Source: Lachnoclostridium sp. An131
GTDB lineage: Bacteria; Bacillota; Clostridia; Lachnospirales; Lachnospiraceae
Reading direction: 5' to 3'
DNA length: 64,000 nt
Assembly (NCBI RefSeq): GCF_002160825.1
Contig: NZ_NFLI01000015.1
Span: 41,498-105,497, forward strand
The notes beneath the pieces were generated by a model. That model had not been told where the DNA came from. It worked only from the letters and a program-made list of their open reading frames with translations, and did not search any database. The position numbers and the translations under genes were made by a program. Of this stretch, positions 36,334 to 45,875 are shown in pieces; positions within the stretch are counted from its first letter, which is position 1; each line of letters starts with the position of its first letter.

Positions 36334-39300
36334 TTACTTCACTTCTTTTTTCACACGTCTGTTTCTTATGATAATACATCCTGCAATAGTGGCTGCAGTA
36401 AAAGCTGTAACAACAAGAGCCAGCACAGGTGATGAATCGCCGGTGGCCGCATTTCCAGCCTTTGTTGTATCGGATCCAGAGGACGAGCTGACTGACGAAC
36501 TGCTGCTTCCGTTCGAAGTACCAGAATCGGAGCCTTCTTCGCTGGAAGGTCTATCCGTGTCAGAGGGATTTTCGTCCGGCAGATTATCTGGATGCTCCCC
36601 GGTATTTGCAATTTGAATATCCGGATTTTCCATCCCATCTGCAGATATAGAAATTGTACCATCTTCTGTTATTTCTTCTGTCCAGACAGCATTCTCCGCA
36701 AGATTTTCTTCTGTTCCATAAGAAACCTTCACTGTTCCGCTTCCTGCGCCATCTATTTTTGTCTTGTTGCTGTCCGGATCATAGGTTAGAATTACGCTTC
36801 CACCATCCACCTTTGGTGTTCCTGTAAATCCTACAGTAACGAGACGATCCGTGCCGTCTGGCCTGGTTATAATAATCTGGTGTGAAAGAGTAATCTTCTC
36901 TCCCTTTGCAGAAATATTCTGGATTTCATTCTCCTTCATGGCGATAGCGCCTTTCTCACCTCTGGTGATGACAAAGATTCCATCGTCATCGGCCACCGAT
37001 ACGTCATCAGAAATATTATTAAACTCCATTGCACCAGTTCCCGAAATCCAGGAAAGCACCACGCCGGTGTTGAAAAGTTCTGTACCTTCTGAATCATTGG
37101 CTATATGCATAATATTGACTCTGTCTATACCAAAGGAGCCAGCAATGTAATTTTTTTGAGTGCTTAGAAGAGGATGCTGCTGCCCGTCGTTTTTTACACC
37201 ACTGGCTGAAACCCAGCTGAAAGTATCGGATTCCCCGTGGTATACTGAATTGTTCGTATACATCCAGCTGGCATTATCTGAATCAGTATAGTCTATAATC
37301 CTGAGTTCAGCTATTCTTCCCGTAATGTTAATTTCCTGAGCATTTATGTAAAGAATAGTTCCATCAATGTTGTAGTCAAATGCAGGCAGACAGTGCTGAA
37401 CACCTTTAGGATCTGTAATGTAAATAAGCGGCATGGCGTTTTTTCCTTGTTTAAATCCCTGAATTTCATCTATAAGACCGGTATAATTACCTTTATTATC
37501 CGCCAATTCTTTTTGAATAGATTCCATGAACTGCAGCAAATGGGCTTCCATAATCAGAGTCCCAAAGTTTTCCGTAGAAGTTTTGGACATAGTTGTATTA
37601 AGACGAGCCTGATCCAAAACTGCACAGCCATCCAGCAGATCGACACTCAAGGAGCCGCCCTCGTTCATAAGAGAAGATACAAGAGAGACACCAAAGCACT
37701 GTCCAGTGGAGCCTATTGGATTCTTTACCTTTTTTCTCAGTTCTCTGCTTCTTTCTTTTCCGAACATGTCATCAATCATGTCTTTGGGAATTTCTTCATC
37801 GGGGTTCCCCACAGTCGTCATTTGATAACGGGCAGAATGAACTTTATATTCACCTAATACAGTATCTTCCGGATAACAAATTTGCAGTGTGTAGGTTTGG
37901 TTTGGCAGTATGGGCTGCTGTAAATCGCCAGGTGTCATATTAAAGGAAATAAACTGCCTTTCATCAAAGCTGTCAGGATACAGTTCCTGTTGTGGCGTAT
38001 ATCGCGGCTTGATATAGCGATACACCTCTGATCCATCTTCTGCCAAAATCTTAACTGCTACATGTAAATATTCTTCTCCTGTCTGCCCCCTGATTAAGTC
38101 ACTGTTATCTGTGAACCAGGAGCCGCTCGGATATATTTTTACAGTCGGCGATGAATACAAGGGAAGCGCTTCTGATTCAGGATTCACTATCGTATGAAAA
38201 AACACCATATCGATCGTTCCCGGCTGCCTGTCCGGAATATCCACCCCGTAATACCCATCTGCACAGTAAATCAGGGCATTTTCGAGCTCACTGTTGCTCG
38301 TCCCATTTATTTCAACCGCATCCCATTCTGCGCAAAGACCGCCGTAATAGACGCGTGTAAGACTGCGGCAATTTGCAAAAGCATAGGCTTCAACGGTTTT
38401 CAGGCCTTTGGGAAGAGAAATGTTCTCCAGATCATAACAGTTTTGAAAAACAGCTTCCTTCAATACAGTAACCTGTTCCGGTATTTCTATTTCTGTAAGG
38501 AAGCCGCACTCCGTAAAAGCCCATTCTCCCAGCTCTGTAAGATTAGCAGGCATATGTATTTCTTTCATTCGAATACAACCGGCAAACGCTCTATCTCCGA
38601 TGCTCGTAATCCCATCTGGGAGATCTACAGACGGGAGATAGTCACAGTTCATAAATGCACCTTCCCCGATTGATGTAACACTGTCTGGAATATTAATATC
38701 TGTCAAGGAAGAACAGTTTATAAAAGTACGTCTTTTGATTTCTGTCAGCTGGTCAGACAGCTGAACGCTTTTCAGCTGGTTACAGCCGGCAAATGCCAGG
38801 TCTCCCAGGTCCGTTACATAGCTTAAATCAATGTTCTCAATTGCTGTACTGCCAAACGCATCGTATTCTATGATTTTTACGCTGCTAGGCAAATTTACAT
38901 AAAAAAGATTTTCACAATCCCGAAAGGCTTCGCGTTCGATTAGGGTAACGCCTTCAGGAATTTCAATCGTTCTAAGCGCTATACATTTGTAGAAAGCTCC
39001 ATCTCCTATCACTGTTAAATTTGCTGAAAGATGAATGTCTGCCAGGCTGGTGCACTCGGCAAATGCATGAAAGCCTATTTCCTGAACACTGTCTGGCAGA
39101 GTGACTGTATTCAGGCTACTGCATTTCCAGAAGGTTTCATTTCCTAAAGTGATCAATCCGTGTGGCAGAATCACCTGCTCTAAATTCTCACAGTTAGTAA
39201 ATGTACGTTTCAGGGCAGTGATATTTTGAGGAATTTCGATTTGTATAAGACCAGTAGAAGCAAAAGCCCATTCTCCGATGTTTTCCAGATCTTCAGGCAG

Positions 39301-40305
39301 AAAAACTTCTTTCATTTGTAAGCAATCATAAAATGCATATTCCCCTATCGTTTTTACGGATTCCGGAACTTTAAATTGTGTAAATCCACAGTATTCGAAT
39401 GCCTTTGCTCCAATTTCAGTGATTGTACCAGGAAGCGAAATATCAGAAAGCGCTTCATTAGCTTCAAAAATTCCTTCCGGAATACTCGTGATTTTTGAGG
39501 GAATCTCTACAAAATTCAGCTGATAGCATCCCGAAAATGCATATTCTCCTAATTTCATTAATGATTCCGGAAGAAGAATGCTTTCCAGAGCAGTACATTC
39601 ATAAAAAGCGTAACTTCCCAGAGAAGTGACACCTTCTTCCAGAATAACTGTGAAAATATCTTCCTTGAGAACTTCCCAGGGAGGTAAATATTCATCTTTC
39701 TCATCCTCTTCTCCAGTATTTTCATCCTGTTCATTCTCAGAAGAAGTTTCATCCGCTAAAAGGAATACAGGATCTGGATCTTTATAGGGGGCTGTATAAT
39801 TATCCATTTCCCCTGTTCCGCTGATAGTAAGCGTTCCAGTCGCTTCATCAAAAACCCAGGTCAGATTCGCATGATCCTCGTCTGCTCCGCAGACTCCGGA
39901 AAATGGGGGAGTTTCAGGCTCATCCTCATTACCTGATCCGGTTTCAGTTCCTTCAGTTTCTTCCGCAGACTCTGTTACATCTTCTTCCACATTTTGCACA
40001 GGGAACTGATCACTGTTTTCATCTTCCAGAACAACAGTTTCGGGTATAACAGGTGCGTTGTCCTTTTCTGACTTTTCGGAAGTCTCGGAATCAGAAATCG
40101 TTTCTGATTCTTCTGAAGACGAACCAGTATTTTCTCCTGATTCTTCTGTATTTGAGGAATCTGACGGTTCTGTTTCGGTAAGATTTTCAGAATCCGATGT
40201 TTCTGTTATCTCCTGAAGAGAAACTGCTTCCTGCGCGTTTGCCGGAGCACTCATTCCCAAAACAAGGGAACATACCAGACAGACGCTAAAAATTCTTCTT
40301 TTCAT
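36334..40305 (-). CDS. BspA-type leucine-rich-repeat surface protein with cysteine-protease-like domain
   Basis: This 1323-residue secreted protein has a signal peptide (1-24, cut after ANA), an acidic Ser/Glu-rich linker (25-135), and a tandem array of BspA/TpLRR repeats (about 215-660, units such as LPDSVTSIGEGAFMNC). A globular region (about 700-1180) contains GSTGQCFGVSLVS (Cys870) and VQHCLPAFDYNIDG (His971), arranged as in papain/C39 cysteine peptidases. A Ser-rich spacer leads to a C-terminal membrane segment (about 1292-1314) with a basic tail. The AATGD before the membrane segment looks like a degenerate sortase motif. The ATG overlaps the stop of the regulator gene before it. The role is unknown; adhesion or surface proteolysis is plausible. 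Confidence 0.9.
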   Translation of the reverse strand: MKRRIFSVCLVCSLVLGMSAPANAQEAVSLQEITETSDSENLTETEPSDSSNTEESGENTGSSSEESETISDSETSEKSEKDNAPVIPETVVLEDENSDQFPVQNVEEDVTESAEETEGTETGSGNEDEPETPPFSGVCGADEDHANLTWVFDEATGTLTISGTGEMDNYTAPYKDPDPVFLLADETSSENEQDENTGEEDEKDEYLPPWEVLKEDIFTVILEEGVTSLGSYAFYECTALESILLPESLMKLGEYAFSGCYQLNFVEIPSKITSIPEGIFEANEALSDISLPGTITEIGAKAFEYCGFTQFKVPESVKTIGEYAFYDCLQMKEVFLPEDLENIGEWAFASTGLIQIEIPQNITALKRTFTNCENLEQVILPHGLITLGNETFWKCSSLNTVTLPDSVQEIGFHAFAECTSLADIHLSANLTVIGDGAFYKCIALRTIEIPEGVTLIEREAFRDCENLFYVNLPSSVKIIEYDAFGSTAIENIDLSYVTDLGDLAFAGCNQLKSVQLSDQLTEIKRRTFINCSSLTDINIPDSVTSIGEGAFMNCDYLPSVDLPDGITSIGDRAFAGCIRMKEIHMPANLTELGEWAFTECGFLTEIEIPEQVTVLKEAVFQNCYDLENISLPKGLKTVEAYAFANCRSLTRVYYGGLCAEWDAVEINGTSNSELENALIYCADGYYGVDIPDRQPGTIDMVFFHTIVNPESEALPLYSSPTVKIYPSGSWFTDNSDLIRGQTGEEYLHVAVKILAEDGSEVYRYIKPRYTPQQELYPDSFDERQFISFNMTPGDLQQPILPNQTYTLQICYPEDTVLGEYKVHSARYQMTTVGNPDEEIPKDMIDDMFGKERSRELRKKVKNPIGSTGQCFGVSLVSSLMNEGGSLSVDLLDGCAVLDQARLNTTMSKTSTENFGTLIMEAHLLQFMESIQKELADNKGNYTGLIDEIQGFKQGKNAMPLIYITDPKGVQHCLPAFDYNIDGTILYINAQEINITGRIAELRIIDYTDSDNASWMYTNNSVYHGESDTFSWVSASGVKNDGQQHPLLSTQKNYIAGSFGIDRVNIMHIANDSEGTELFNTGVVLSWISGTGAMEFNNISDDVSVADDDGIFVITRGEKGAIAMKENEIQNISAKGEKITLSHQIIITRPDGTDRLVTVGFTGTPKVDGGSVILTYDPDSNKTKIDGAGSGTVKVSYGTEENLAENAVWTEEITEDGTISISADGMENPDIQIANTGEHPDNLPDENPSDTDRPSSEEGSDSGTSNGSSSSSVSSSSGSDTTKAGNAATGDSSPVLALVVTAFTAATIAGCIIIRNRRVKKEVK

Positions 40306-41780
40306 TTCTTACTCCCTCTTTCTTCAGCAGCCAGTCTATCGGCTGTTGCTTTTAAAAAATCAGCTGTTTCCTCAGTACTTAGGACTTTTTCCCCTCCGGG
40401 CAGATGTATCAGCCAGTCATGAAATGCCTGGCATAATCCGGGTTCCCGTATCTGCACGGAACAAAGGCCTTCTGTCAATGGAAACTGCTCTGTTGTAAAA
40501 AATCCCACGCCGGATTCTCTGGATGTGCACATGCTCAGATAATCTGGAAATACTCCGTGTTCCAAAAGGCGTCCCGTCACTTCACCGGAGCGAATCCCTT
40601 CTGCCATTTTCCTCAGCAGCTGAATACGCCATTCCAGCGGAAAAGGGCTGACTACAGCTACCGGGTAATCGTCCAGTGTACCTGTCTCGGCAAAACGCTG
40701 AATACCGGATGCGGAAAACAGAGTATAAAACTTTTCAACCGATCGCAGAAGCCTGAAACGCCTTTGCGCAGCTTCTACAATTTGTTCGTAAAACGGAAGT
40801 TCCTCCCGGCAGAATTGATTAACAGCTTCTTCCGTATAAAAACGGCCAAAACAAGGTTGGTCCATGATCATATAAAACCCGTCTGAATCTGTACATGTCT
40901 GATAAGCATTCAGAATTTCCAGAGGATTTGAGGTATATTGGATCAGACTTCGGCATCGGGACAGAAGCATCTGAAAATGCCTGTGATACTGGGAAACCTG
41001 ATCTTCTTTTCTCAGCAGCATGGCCTGGGTACAGTCTTCTGAGAGACAGACAACGCAGGTATGTGTAAGCAGGAAATATGGGAATGGATCCATATATTTG
41101 GTACGATCTGTTTCCTCATAGTAATAATAAGGATGATATTTCTGTGCTGAAAGCAGACAGACAGGAAGTATTTTCTGAAAACAGCCCAGATTATGAATAC
41201 TGATCTCATCGGGCATGCCAACAGAAGCAAACATGGTAATCTGTGTGATTGCCGGTGTCTTCCCGTTCAGGTATAAGCGCAGAATTTCATCGTTGATAAA
41301 TGCCGCGGACGGCGGCACCGTTAATTCTACTCTGGCGTCTGTACGTGCAATCTCTTCTGCCAGTACGCCTCTTAACAAAGGCTGAACGTTAGTATTTCCT
41401 GAAAAAATACTTCGTCCGCCAGCATAGGCGTTCAGCGACATAAGCAGTCGTGTTTCCTCAAAGGCTGGAGCAGAAAAATTCAGATTTGCCAAATCGGCGA
41501 ACAGCTCGGATATCATTTCCCTGGCTCTGAGATTTTCTCCTTTTTCGAACTGCATATCGTAATATTGCCGGAACCGTTCTTCTTCGTTCAGAGTCAGACG
41601 CAGGTGATATGCGAGCAGTTCCAAACTATCATATGGAAGCACTCGCTGTCCTGTCAGAACTTTTGATAAAGTTGTACGTTCCACACCAGAAAGCCGCGAC
41701 AAAGACGAAACTGTCATCCCCTTTTTCTTGATCAGCTCTTTAAGATATTCGCTGAATAACTGCAAAAGCATCCCCCCCAT
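40302..41780 (-). CDS. XRE-family regulator with large effector region
   Basis: This protein of about 493 residues has an N-terminal Cro/C1-type HTH (about 12-65: GMTVSSLSRLSGVERTTLSKVLTG) and a long C-terminal part of about 400 residues without a known domain. The best start is 41780 (GAGAG seven bases upstream); a start at 41771 is possible. The ATG at 41813 lies inside the probable -10 box and is excluded. It is coupled by an ATGA overlap to the LRR surface-protein gene, so it probably controls that protein. Confidence 0.85.
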   Translation of the reverse strand: MGGMLLQLFSEYLKELIKKKGMTVSSLSRLSGVERTTLSKVLTGQRVLPYDSLELLAYHLRLTLNEEERFRQYYDMQFEKGENLRAREMISELFADLANLNFSAPAFEETRLLMSLNAYAGGRSIFSGNTNVQPLLRGVLAEEIARTDARVELTVPPSAAFINDEILRLYLNGKTPAITQITMFASVGMPDEISIHNLGCFQKILPVCLLSAQKYHPYYYYEETDRTKYMDPFPYFLLTHTCVVCLSEDCTQAMLLRKEDQVSQYHRHFQMLLSRCRSLIQYTSNPLEILNAYQTCTDSDGFYMIMDQPCFGRFYTEEAVNQFCREELPFYEQIVEAAQRRFRLLRSVEKFYTLFSASGIQRFAETGTLDDYPVAVVSPFPLEWRIQLLRKMAEGIRSGEVTGRLLEHGVFPDYLSMCTSRESGVGFFTTEQFPLTEGLCSVQIREPGLCQAFHDWLIHLPGGEKVLSTEETADFLKATADRLAAEERGSKK

Positions 41781-41803
41781 TTCAGAACTCTCATGTAGTG
41801 CCA

Positions 41804-41862
41804 AGTATATCATAATTTTTCCATAAAAAGTGTGAATACAAATGATTTTTTTGTGTCACACA
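41804..41862 (-). promoter_or_regulatory. Promoter region of the XRE-LRR operon
   Basis: The -10 TATACT (41804-41809, minus strand) has no good -35 at 17 bases. A near-palindrome TGTGTCACACA (41852-41862) lies about 50-60 bases further upstream. Both suggest activator-dependent transcription. Confidence 0.4.
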
Positions 41863-41897
41863 TCTGGCACATGCCAGCTTTCAGCAAGCGCGCAAAA

Positions 41898-41949
41898 AGC
41901 AGGAGCCCGGAAGAGTAAGGCAGCTGCTTTACTCTTCCGGGCTCCTGCT
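41898..41949 (-). terminator. hsp20 terminator
   Basis: A perfect 21-bp stem (41898-41918 with 41929-41949) with a 10-base loop, followed on the minus strand by TTTTT. Confidence 0.93.
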
Positions 41950-41999
41950 TCATATTTATGAGGATTCAATCAGCCGTTCCGCACGGTCTGTGCCTCCCA

Positions 42000-42467
42000 T
42001 TACTCAATCGTAATATATTTTGACTCTTCCACTTCCGGCTTTGCTTCCTTTTTCGGAATCGTCAGCTTCAGGATACCATGCTTAAATTCGCCCTTGATAT
42101 CCTCCTGCTTTACCGCGTCGCCCACATAGAAGCTTCTCTGGCAGGCTCCAGCATAACGCTCCCGGCGGATATATTTTGAAGTGTCCTTATCCTGTTCGTC
42201 CTTGTTGAGGCCCTTTGCGGCGCTGATGGTCAGATATCCGTTCTCCAGAGCTACCTTTACTTCATCCTTCTGGAATCCCGGCAGATCCATCTCCAGCTCA
42301 TAGCCGGTGTCGCTCTCCTTGATGTCTGTCTTCATCAGGTTCTTGCCTCTGCGGCCGTAAAGCTTCTTTTCCAGCCTCTTCATATCGCGATCGTCCCAGA
42401 ACGGGAAATCAAAAAGGTCATCAAAATCATCAAGGAAATCTTTTCCAAATACGCTCGGTGTCAACAT
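42000..42467 (-). CDS. Hsp20/alpha-crystallin small heat-shock protein
   Basis: This 155-residue ATP-independent chaperone has an N-terminal arm (about 1-45), the alpha-crystallin domain (about 48-140: YELEMDLPGFQKDEVKVALENGYLTISA, and FYVGDAVKQEDIKGEFKHGILKLTIPK), and a short C-terminal tail. A CIRCE element and consensus promoter lie upstream, so HrcA control is expected. Confidence 0.95.
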   Translation of the reverse strand: MLTPSVFGKDFLDDFDDLFDFPFWDDRDMKRLEKKLYGRRGKNLMKTDIKESDTGYELEMDLPGFQKDEVKVALENGYLTISAAKGLNKDEQDKDTSKYIRRERYAGACQRSFYVGDAVKQEDIKGEFKHGILKLTIPKKEAKPEVEESKYITIE

Positions 42468-42574
42468 ATATATCGCTCCTTTTCTTTAACCATAAACATT
42501 ATGTTTTGTCTTAAGGTTCCGGATCAGAGCTCCCTTTCTTTCGGTTCTCTTTTCCTTTCCTCTTGACAATAAGT

Positions 42575-42603
42575 ATCATAGTCCTTTTTGTTAGCACTGT
42601 CAA
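42575..42603 (-). promoter_or_regulatory. hsp20 promoter
   Basis: On the minus strand TTGACA (42598-42603), a 17-base spacer, TATGAT (42575-42580). The -35 box lies within the CIRCE element. Confidence 0.85.
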
Positions 42604-42617
42604 TTAACGAGTGCTAA
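42591..42617. promoter_or_regulatory. CIRCE element (HrcA operator)
   Basis: TTAGCACTG-N9-GAGTGCTAA matches the canonical inverted repeat with a single mismatch (G for C at the ninth base). It overlaps the -35 box of hsp20. HrcA would block the polymerase until heat shock. Confidence 0.92.
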
Positions 42618-42740
42618 TATTTATAAAGAAACCATAAATTAAATATAAAAGAAAAATTAAATATGCAATATATAATATTCACACAACGATATCTGACAAT
42701 TTTCTTCCAATATCCGCTTTCTGCGGATGAAACAGGTGTT

Positions 42741-43316
42741 TTACAAAATCAAATCCTCCAGCTTCCGTTTCGGCACGTAATGGACGTCGTTTTCATCGCG
42801 GTAATATGTGGTATCTCCATCTGCGCTTACTTCTGTCAGCACGATTTTTTCTGCCGGTTTTCCCAGAGCAAGCACCAGGTTTGGCTCTATCTCCTCAGGC
42901 AGTGACAGAAGCTCTTTTAATTCAGGCTTTCGAAAGCTTCCGATCATACAGCCTCCCAGCCCCTTTTCCACAGCTCCCAGCAGAATGGTCTGAGCCGCGA
43001 TTCCGATATCCCTCAAAAACCGGGTAGTGCCGGAGCCAATGCTCATATCCTGGCAGATGACGATAAATGCCGAGGGCCCCATGCCGGGATGCGGCAGCTG
43101 CACGTCCTTTAGGGCCTTTGCCCACAAGGTCAGAGAAAGAATTTTCTCTACCTCTTCCCTTTCACAGGCGATATAATATTTCAGCGGCTGTGCATTGACG
43201 GTAGACGCTGTGTAACGTGTCAGATCCACCAGCTCCAGTAATTCCCCACGGCTCAGCTGGAAGCTTCCGTCATATCCGCGGAAGCTTCTGTTTTTTAAAA
43301 CAAGCTCCTTCAGCAT
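42741..43316 (-). CDS. Nitroreductase-family protein (second)
   Basis: This 191-residue flavoprotein has the MLKELVLKNRSFRGYDGS start, YTASTVNAQPLKYYIAC flavin motif, and GLGGCMIGSFRKPELK near the C-terminus. Its LALGKPAEKIVL tail is typical of the family. It lies 5 bases downstream of an amidase gene and may share its transcript. The substrate is unknown. Confidence 0.9.
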   Translation of the reverse strand: MLKELVLKNRSFRGYDGSFQLSRGELLELVDLTRYTASTVNAQPLKYYIACEREEVEKILSLTLWAKALKDVQLPHPGMGPSAFIVICQDMSIGSGTTRFLRDIGIAAQTILLGAVEKGLGGCMIGSFRKPELKELLSLPEEIEPNLVLALGKPAEKIVLTEVSADGDTTYYRDENDVHYVPKRKLEDLIL

Positions 43317-43321
43317 ACTGC

Positions 43322-44119
43322 TTACCTCCTGTCCAGGCTTGCTATGATTCCATAAGCAATTCCTTTTGCCACATCATTTTGATAGCTGTCATCTGCCAGG
43401 CTGGAAGCATCCGATTCGTTGCTGAGATATCCCGGCTGAATCAGAACTGCCGGCATCTCTGTGTCGTTCAGGATGGAATAGCTGCCGGCTGCAGTTCCGT
43501 GATCCGAAGCTCCGCTCTCCGATATCAGATGGGACTGGATGTTTTCTGCCAGAGCCTGGCTCTGGCTGCTGCCCTCCTGGTAACAGCTTACTGCTCCGGA
43601 GAGGCTGTCATCGCTTTCAGAATAGTTGCAGTGTACGCTGACCAGCAGATCCGCGTCTGACTCGTTGGCAAGAGAAACCCTCTCCTCTTTGGAAAGGCGG
43701 GTATCGTCCTCTCTGGTAAGGACAACCTGATAGCCTTGGCTTTCCAGCATGATTTTGAGCTTGGAACAAATCTTAAGGTCTATTTCCTTTTCTACGGCTT
43801 CGCCGTTTGTCATGCCTGTATCCTCGCCGCCATGTCCCGGATCGAGAGCAATCACAAAGGTCTCACCCTTAGCGGCAATCTCATGAGAGCCGCCGCCCAG
43901 AAGCGTTATGATCAGGTAGATGGCAAGCGCCAGAACCAATACGCCTGCCGCAATTCCCACTCCGATCAGGATTTTCTTTTTTCTTTTTCTGCGCTTAAGC
44001 TCCCTCTGCTTTCTTTTCTTGATTTCCATTTTCCGGCGGCGCTGCTCCGGAGTCAGGCGCTGCTTTTCATTTGTATCCATGTCTTTTATTCTCCCCTCAT
44101 TATTTTTCCCATTTATCAC
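43322..44119 (-). CDS. N-acetylmuramoyl-L-alanine amidase
   Basis: This 265-residue cell-wall hydrolase has a Lys/Arg-rich cytoplasmic start, a membrane segment (about 50-72), and an Amidase_3 domain (about 85-262). Zinc ligands appear in IALDPGHGGEDTG (His), a Glu in NGEAVEKEIDL, and His in VSVHCNYSES. The catalytic Glu is near the end (AVLIQPGYLSNESDASS). The gene overlaps the upstream beta-CASP gene by about 20 bases. Confidence 0.93.
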   Translation of the reverse strand: MINGKNNEGRIKDMDTNEKQRLTPEQRRRKMEIKKRKQRELKRRKRKKKILIGVGIAAGVLVLALAIYLIITLLGGGSHEIAAKGETFVIALDPGHGGEDTGMTNGEAVEKEIDLKICSKLKIMLESQGYQVVLTREDDTRLSKEERVSLANESDADLLVSVHCNYSESDDSLSGAVSCYQEGSSQSQALAENIQSHLISESGASDHGTAAGSYSILNDTEMPAVLIQPGYLSNESDASSLADDSYQNDVAKGIAYGIIASLDRR

Positions 44120-45698
44120 AAAGTGCCTGAATCTGATCTGCGAATTTCGCCAGATCCTTATTGGCTAAGCCTTTGCTCTTTTCTATCAGGCTCATCAGGC
44201 GCTTTCCGCATTCCACGAGCCGGTCGTATACTGTAGAAGCCTGTCTTGCCTTTGTTTTCTTCAGGACGCGCTCCCGGCTGCCTTCTGCGATGCGGACGTT
44301 GGAGGCCAGATCCCAGCTCTCTCCGCTGTAAGGAGCCACTGTGCTGTAGCCGTATTCGCTGCGCAGGCAGTCCGCGAAGGAATCGCAGACATGGTCCTCT
44401 CCATGTACAATAAACACACGCCGGGGCTTTGTGCGGAGCCCTTCCAGCCAGTCTATCAGGCCCTGCTTGTCTGCATGGCCGCTGATTCCTGCCAGCGTCT
44501 TCACCCGGGCCTGTACCTCCACCGGCTCTCCGAAAAGCTTTACCTCCTTTGCGCCCTCCACAAGCGCCCTGCCGAGCGTTCCGACGGCCTGATATCCTAC
44601 AAAAAGAACCGTGCATTCCGGACGCCACAGATTGTGCTTCAGGTGATGGCGGATACGGCCCGCTTCACACATGCCCGAAGCGGAAATAATGACCTTTGGC
44701 TCTTCGTCAAAATTGATAGCCTTGGATTCGTCGCTTGTAATAGAGAGCCTCAGTCCCGGAAAGCTGATAGGATTGACGCCTGCGTTTACCATCGCAAGAG
44801 TCTCCTCGTCAAAGCACTCATACATATTTTTGTTAAACACGGTCGTAGCCTGAACTGCCAGCGGGCTGTCCACATAGACCTTGAAGCTTCCATGCCCGCT
44901 TATCAGCCCCTTGCTTTTGATTTCCCGCAGAAAATAGAGCATTTCCTGCGTGCGCCCTACGGCAAAAGAGGGAATGACCACATTGCCGCCCCGGTCAAAG
45001 GTCTCCTGAAGAATTTGAGTTAAGGCTGCAATATAGTCCGGGCGTTCCCCGTGGCTTCTGTCTCCGTAAGTGGATTCCATAATTACATAGTCCGCCATGT
45101 CCACAGTATGGGGATCCTTCAGAATAGGCTGGTGGACATTGCCGACGTCGCCGGAAAACAGCAGCTTGACCTCCTCCCTGCCCTCCTTCAGCCAGATTTC
45201 AATACAGGATGAGCCCAGCAGATGGCCCACATCTGTAAAACGGATATTGATTTCCTCCGTGATCTGAATCCGTTCTCCGTAAGGACAGCCGCAGAAAAGC
45301 TTTACGGCGCCGTCGGCGTCCTCTATCGTATAGAGGGGAACATACTCCGGCTTCCCGGCTCTTTTGGCTTTCCGGTTTCTCCATTCTGCCTCAAACATCT
45401 GAATGTGCGCGCTGTCGCGAAGCATGATATCGCAGAGATCCCAGGTAGCATAGGTCGTAAAAATGGTGCCGCGGAATCCCCGCTTGTAGAGCAGCGGCAG
45501 AAGCCCCGAATGATCAATATGGGCGTGGGTCAGAAACACATAGTCGATCTGTGCTGCATCCACAGGAATTTCCTGATTCTCATAGATATCCGGTCCCTGT
45601 TCCATACCACAGTCCACCAGCATCACTCTGCCGCAGGCCTCCAGCATGTGACAGCTTCCCGTAACCTCATGAGCCGCACCGAGAAATGTCAGCTTCAT
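44100..45698 (-). CDS. Beta-CASP metallo-beta-lactamase RNA hydrolase
   Basis: This 532-residue enzyme is of the CPSF73/beta-CASP class. Metal motifs are HAHIDHSG (about 57-64), a later GHLLGSSCIE and GDVGN. The beta-CASP insert includes ASGMCEAGRIRHHLKHN, and the C-terminal part includes SGHADKQGLIDWL and VHGEDHVCDSF. Such proteins cleave RNA endo- or exonucleolytically. A basic/helical tail of about 60 residues may add RNA binding. Confidence 0.93.
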   Translation of the reverse strand: MKLTFLGAAHEVTGSCHMLEACGRVMLVDCGMEQGPDIYENQEIPVDAAQIDYVFLTHAHIDHSGLLPLLYKRGFRGTIFTTYATWDLCDIMLRDSAHIQMFEAEWRNRKAKRAGKPEYVPLYTIEDADGAVKLFCGCPYGERIQITEEINIRFTDVGHLLGSSCIEIWLKEGREEVKLLFSGDVGNVHQPILKDPHTVDMADYVIMESTYGDRSHGERPDYIAALTQILQETFDRGGNVVIPSFAVGRTQEMLYFLREIKSKGLISGHGSFKVYVDSPLAVQATTVFNKNMYECFDEETLAMVNAGVNPISFPGLRLSITSDESKAINFDEEPKVIISASGMCEAGRIRHHLKHNLWRPECTVLFVGYQAVGTLGRALVEGAKEVKLFGEPVEVQARVKTLAGISGHADKQGLIDWLEGLRTKPRRVFIVHGEDHVCDSFADCLRSEYGYSTVAPYSGESWDLASNVRIAEGSRERVLKKTKARQASTVYDRLVECGKRLMSLIEKSKGLANKDLAKFADQIQALCDKWEK

Positions 45699-45799
45699 TG
45701 TCTCATCTCCTTATGATTTTTATTTCAAGACTCACTTTCTTTTTATTATACCGTTAGGTAATATAAAAAACAACAAATTCAGGAAAAATTAAAAATTTC

Positions 45800-45828
45800 T
45801 TGAGCGGAAGTCAGATTTGTGTTAGAAT
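45800..45828 (+). promoter_or_regulatory. Promoter of the CorC-type gene
   Basis: TTGAGC (45800-45805), a 17-base spacer, TAGAAT (45823-45828), about 50 bases before the ATG. Confidence 0.7.
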
Positions 45829-45875
45829 GGAAAGCGTTATATATTTCTATTTTATTTTTAGGAGGTTTTATTTCT

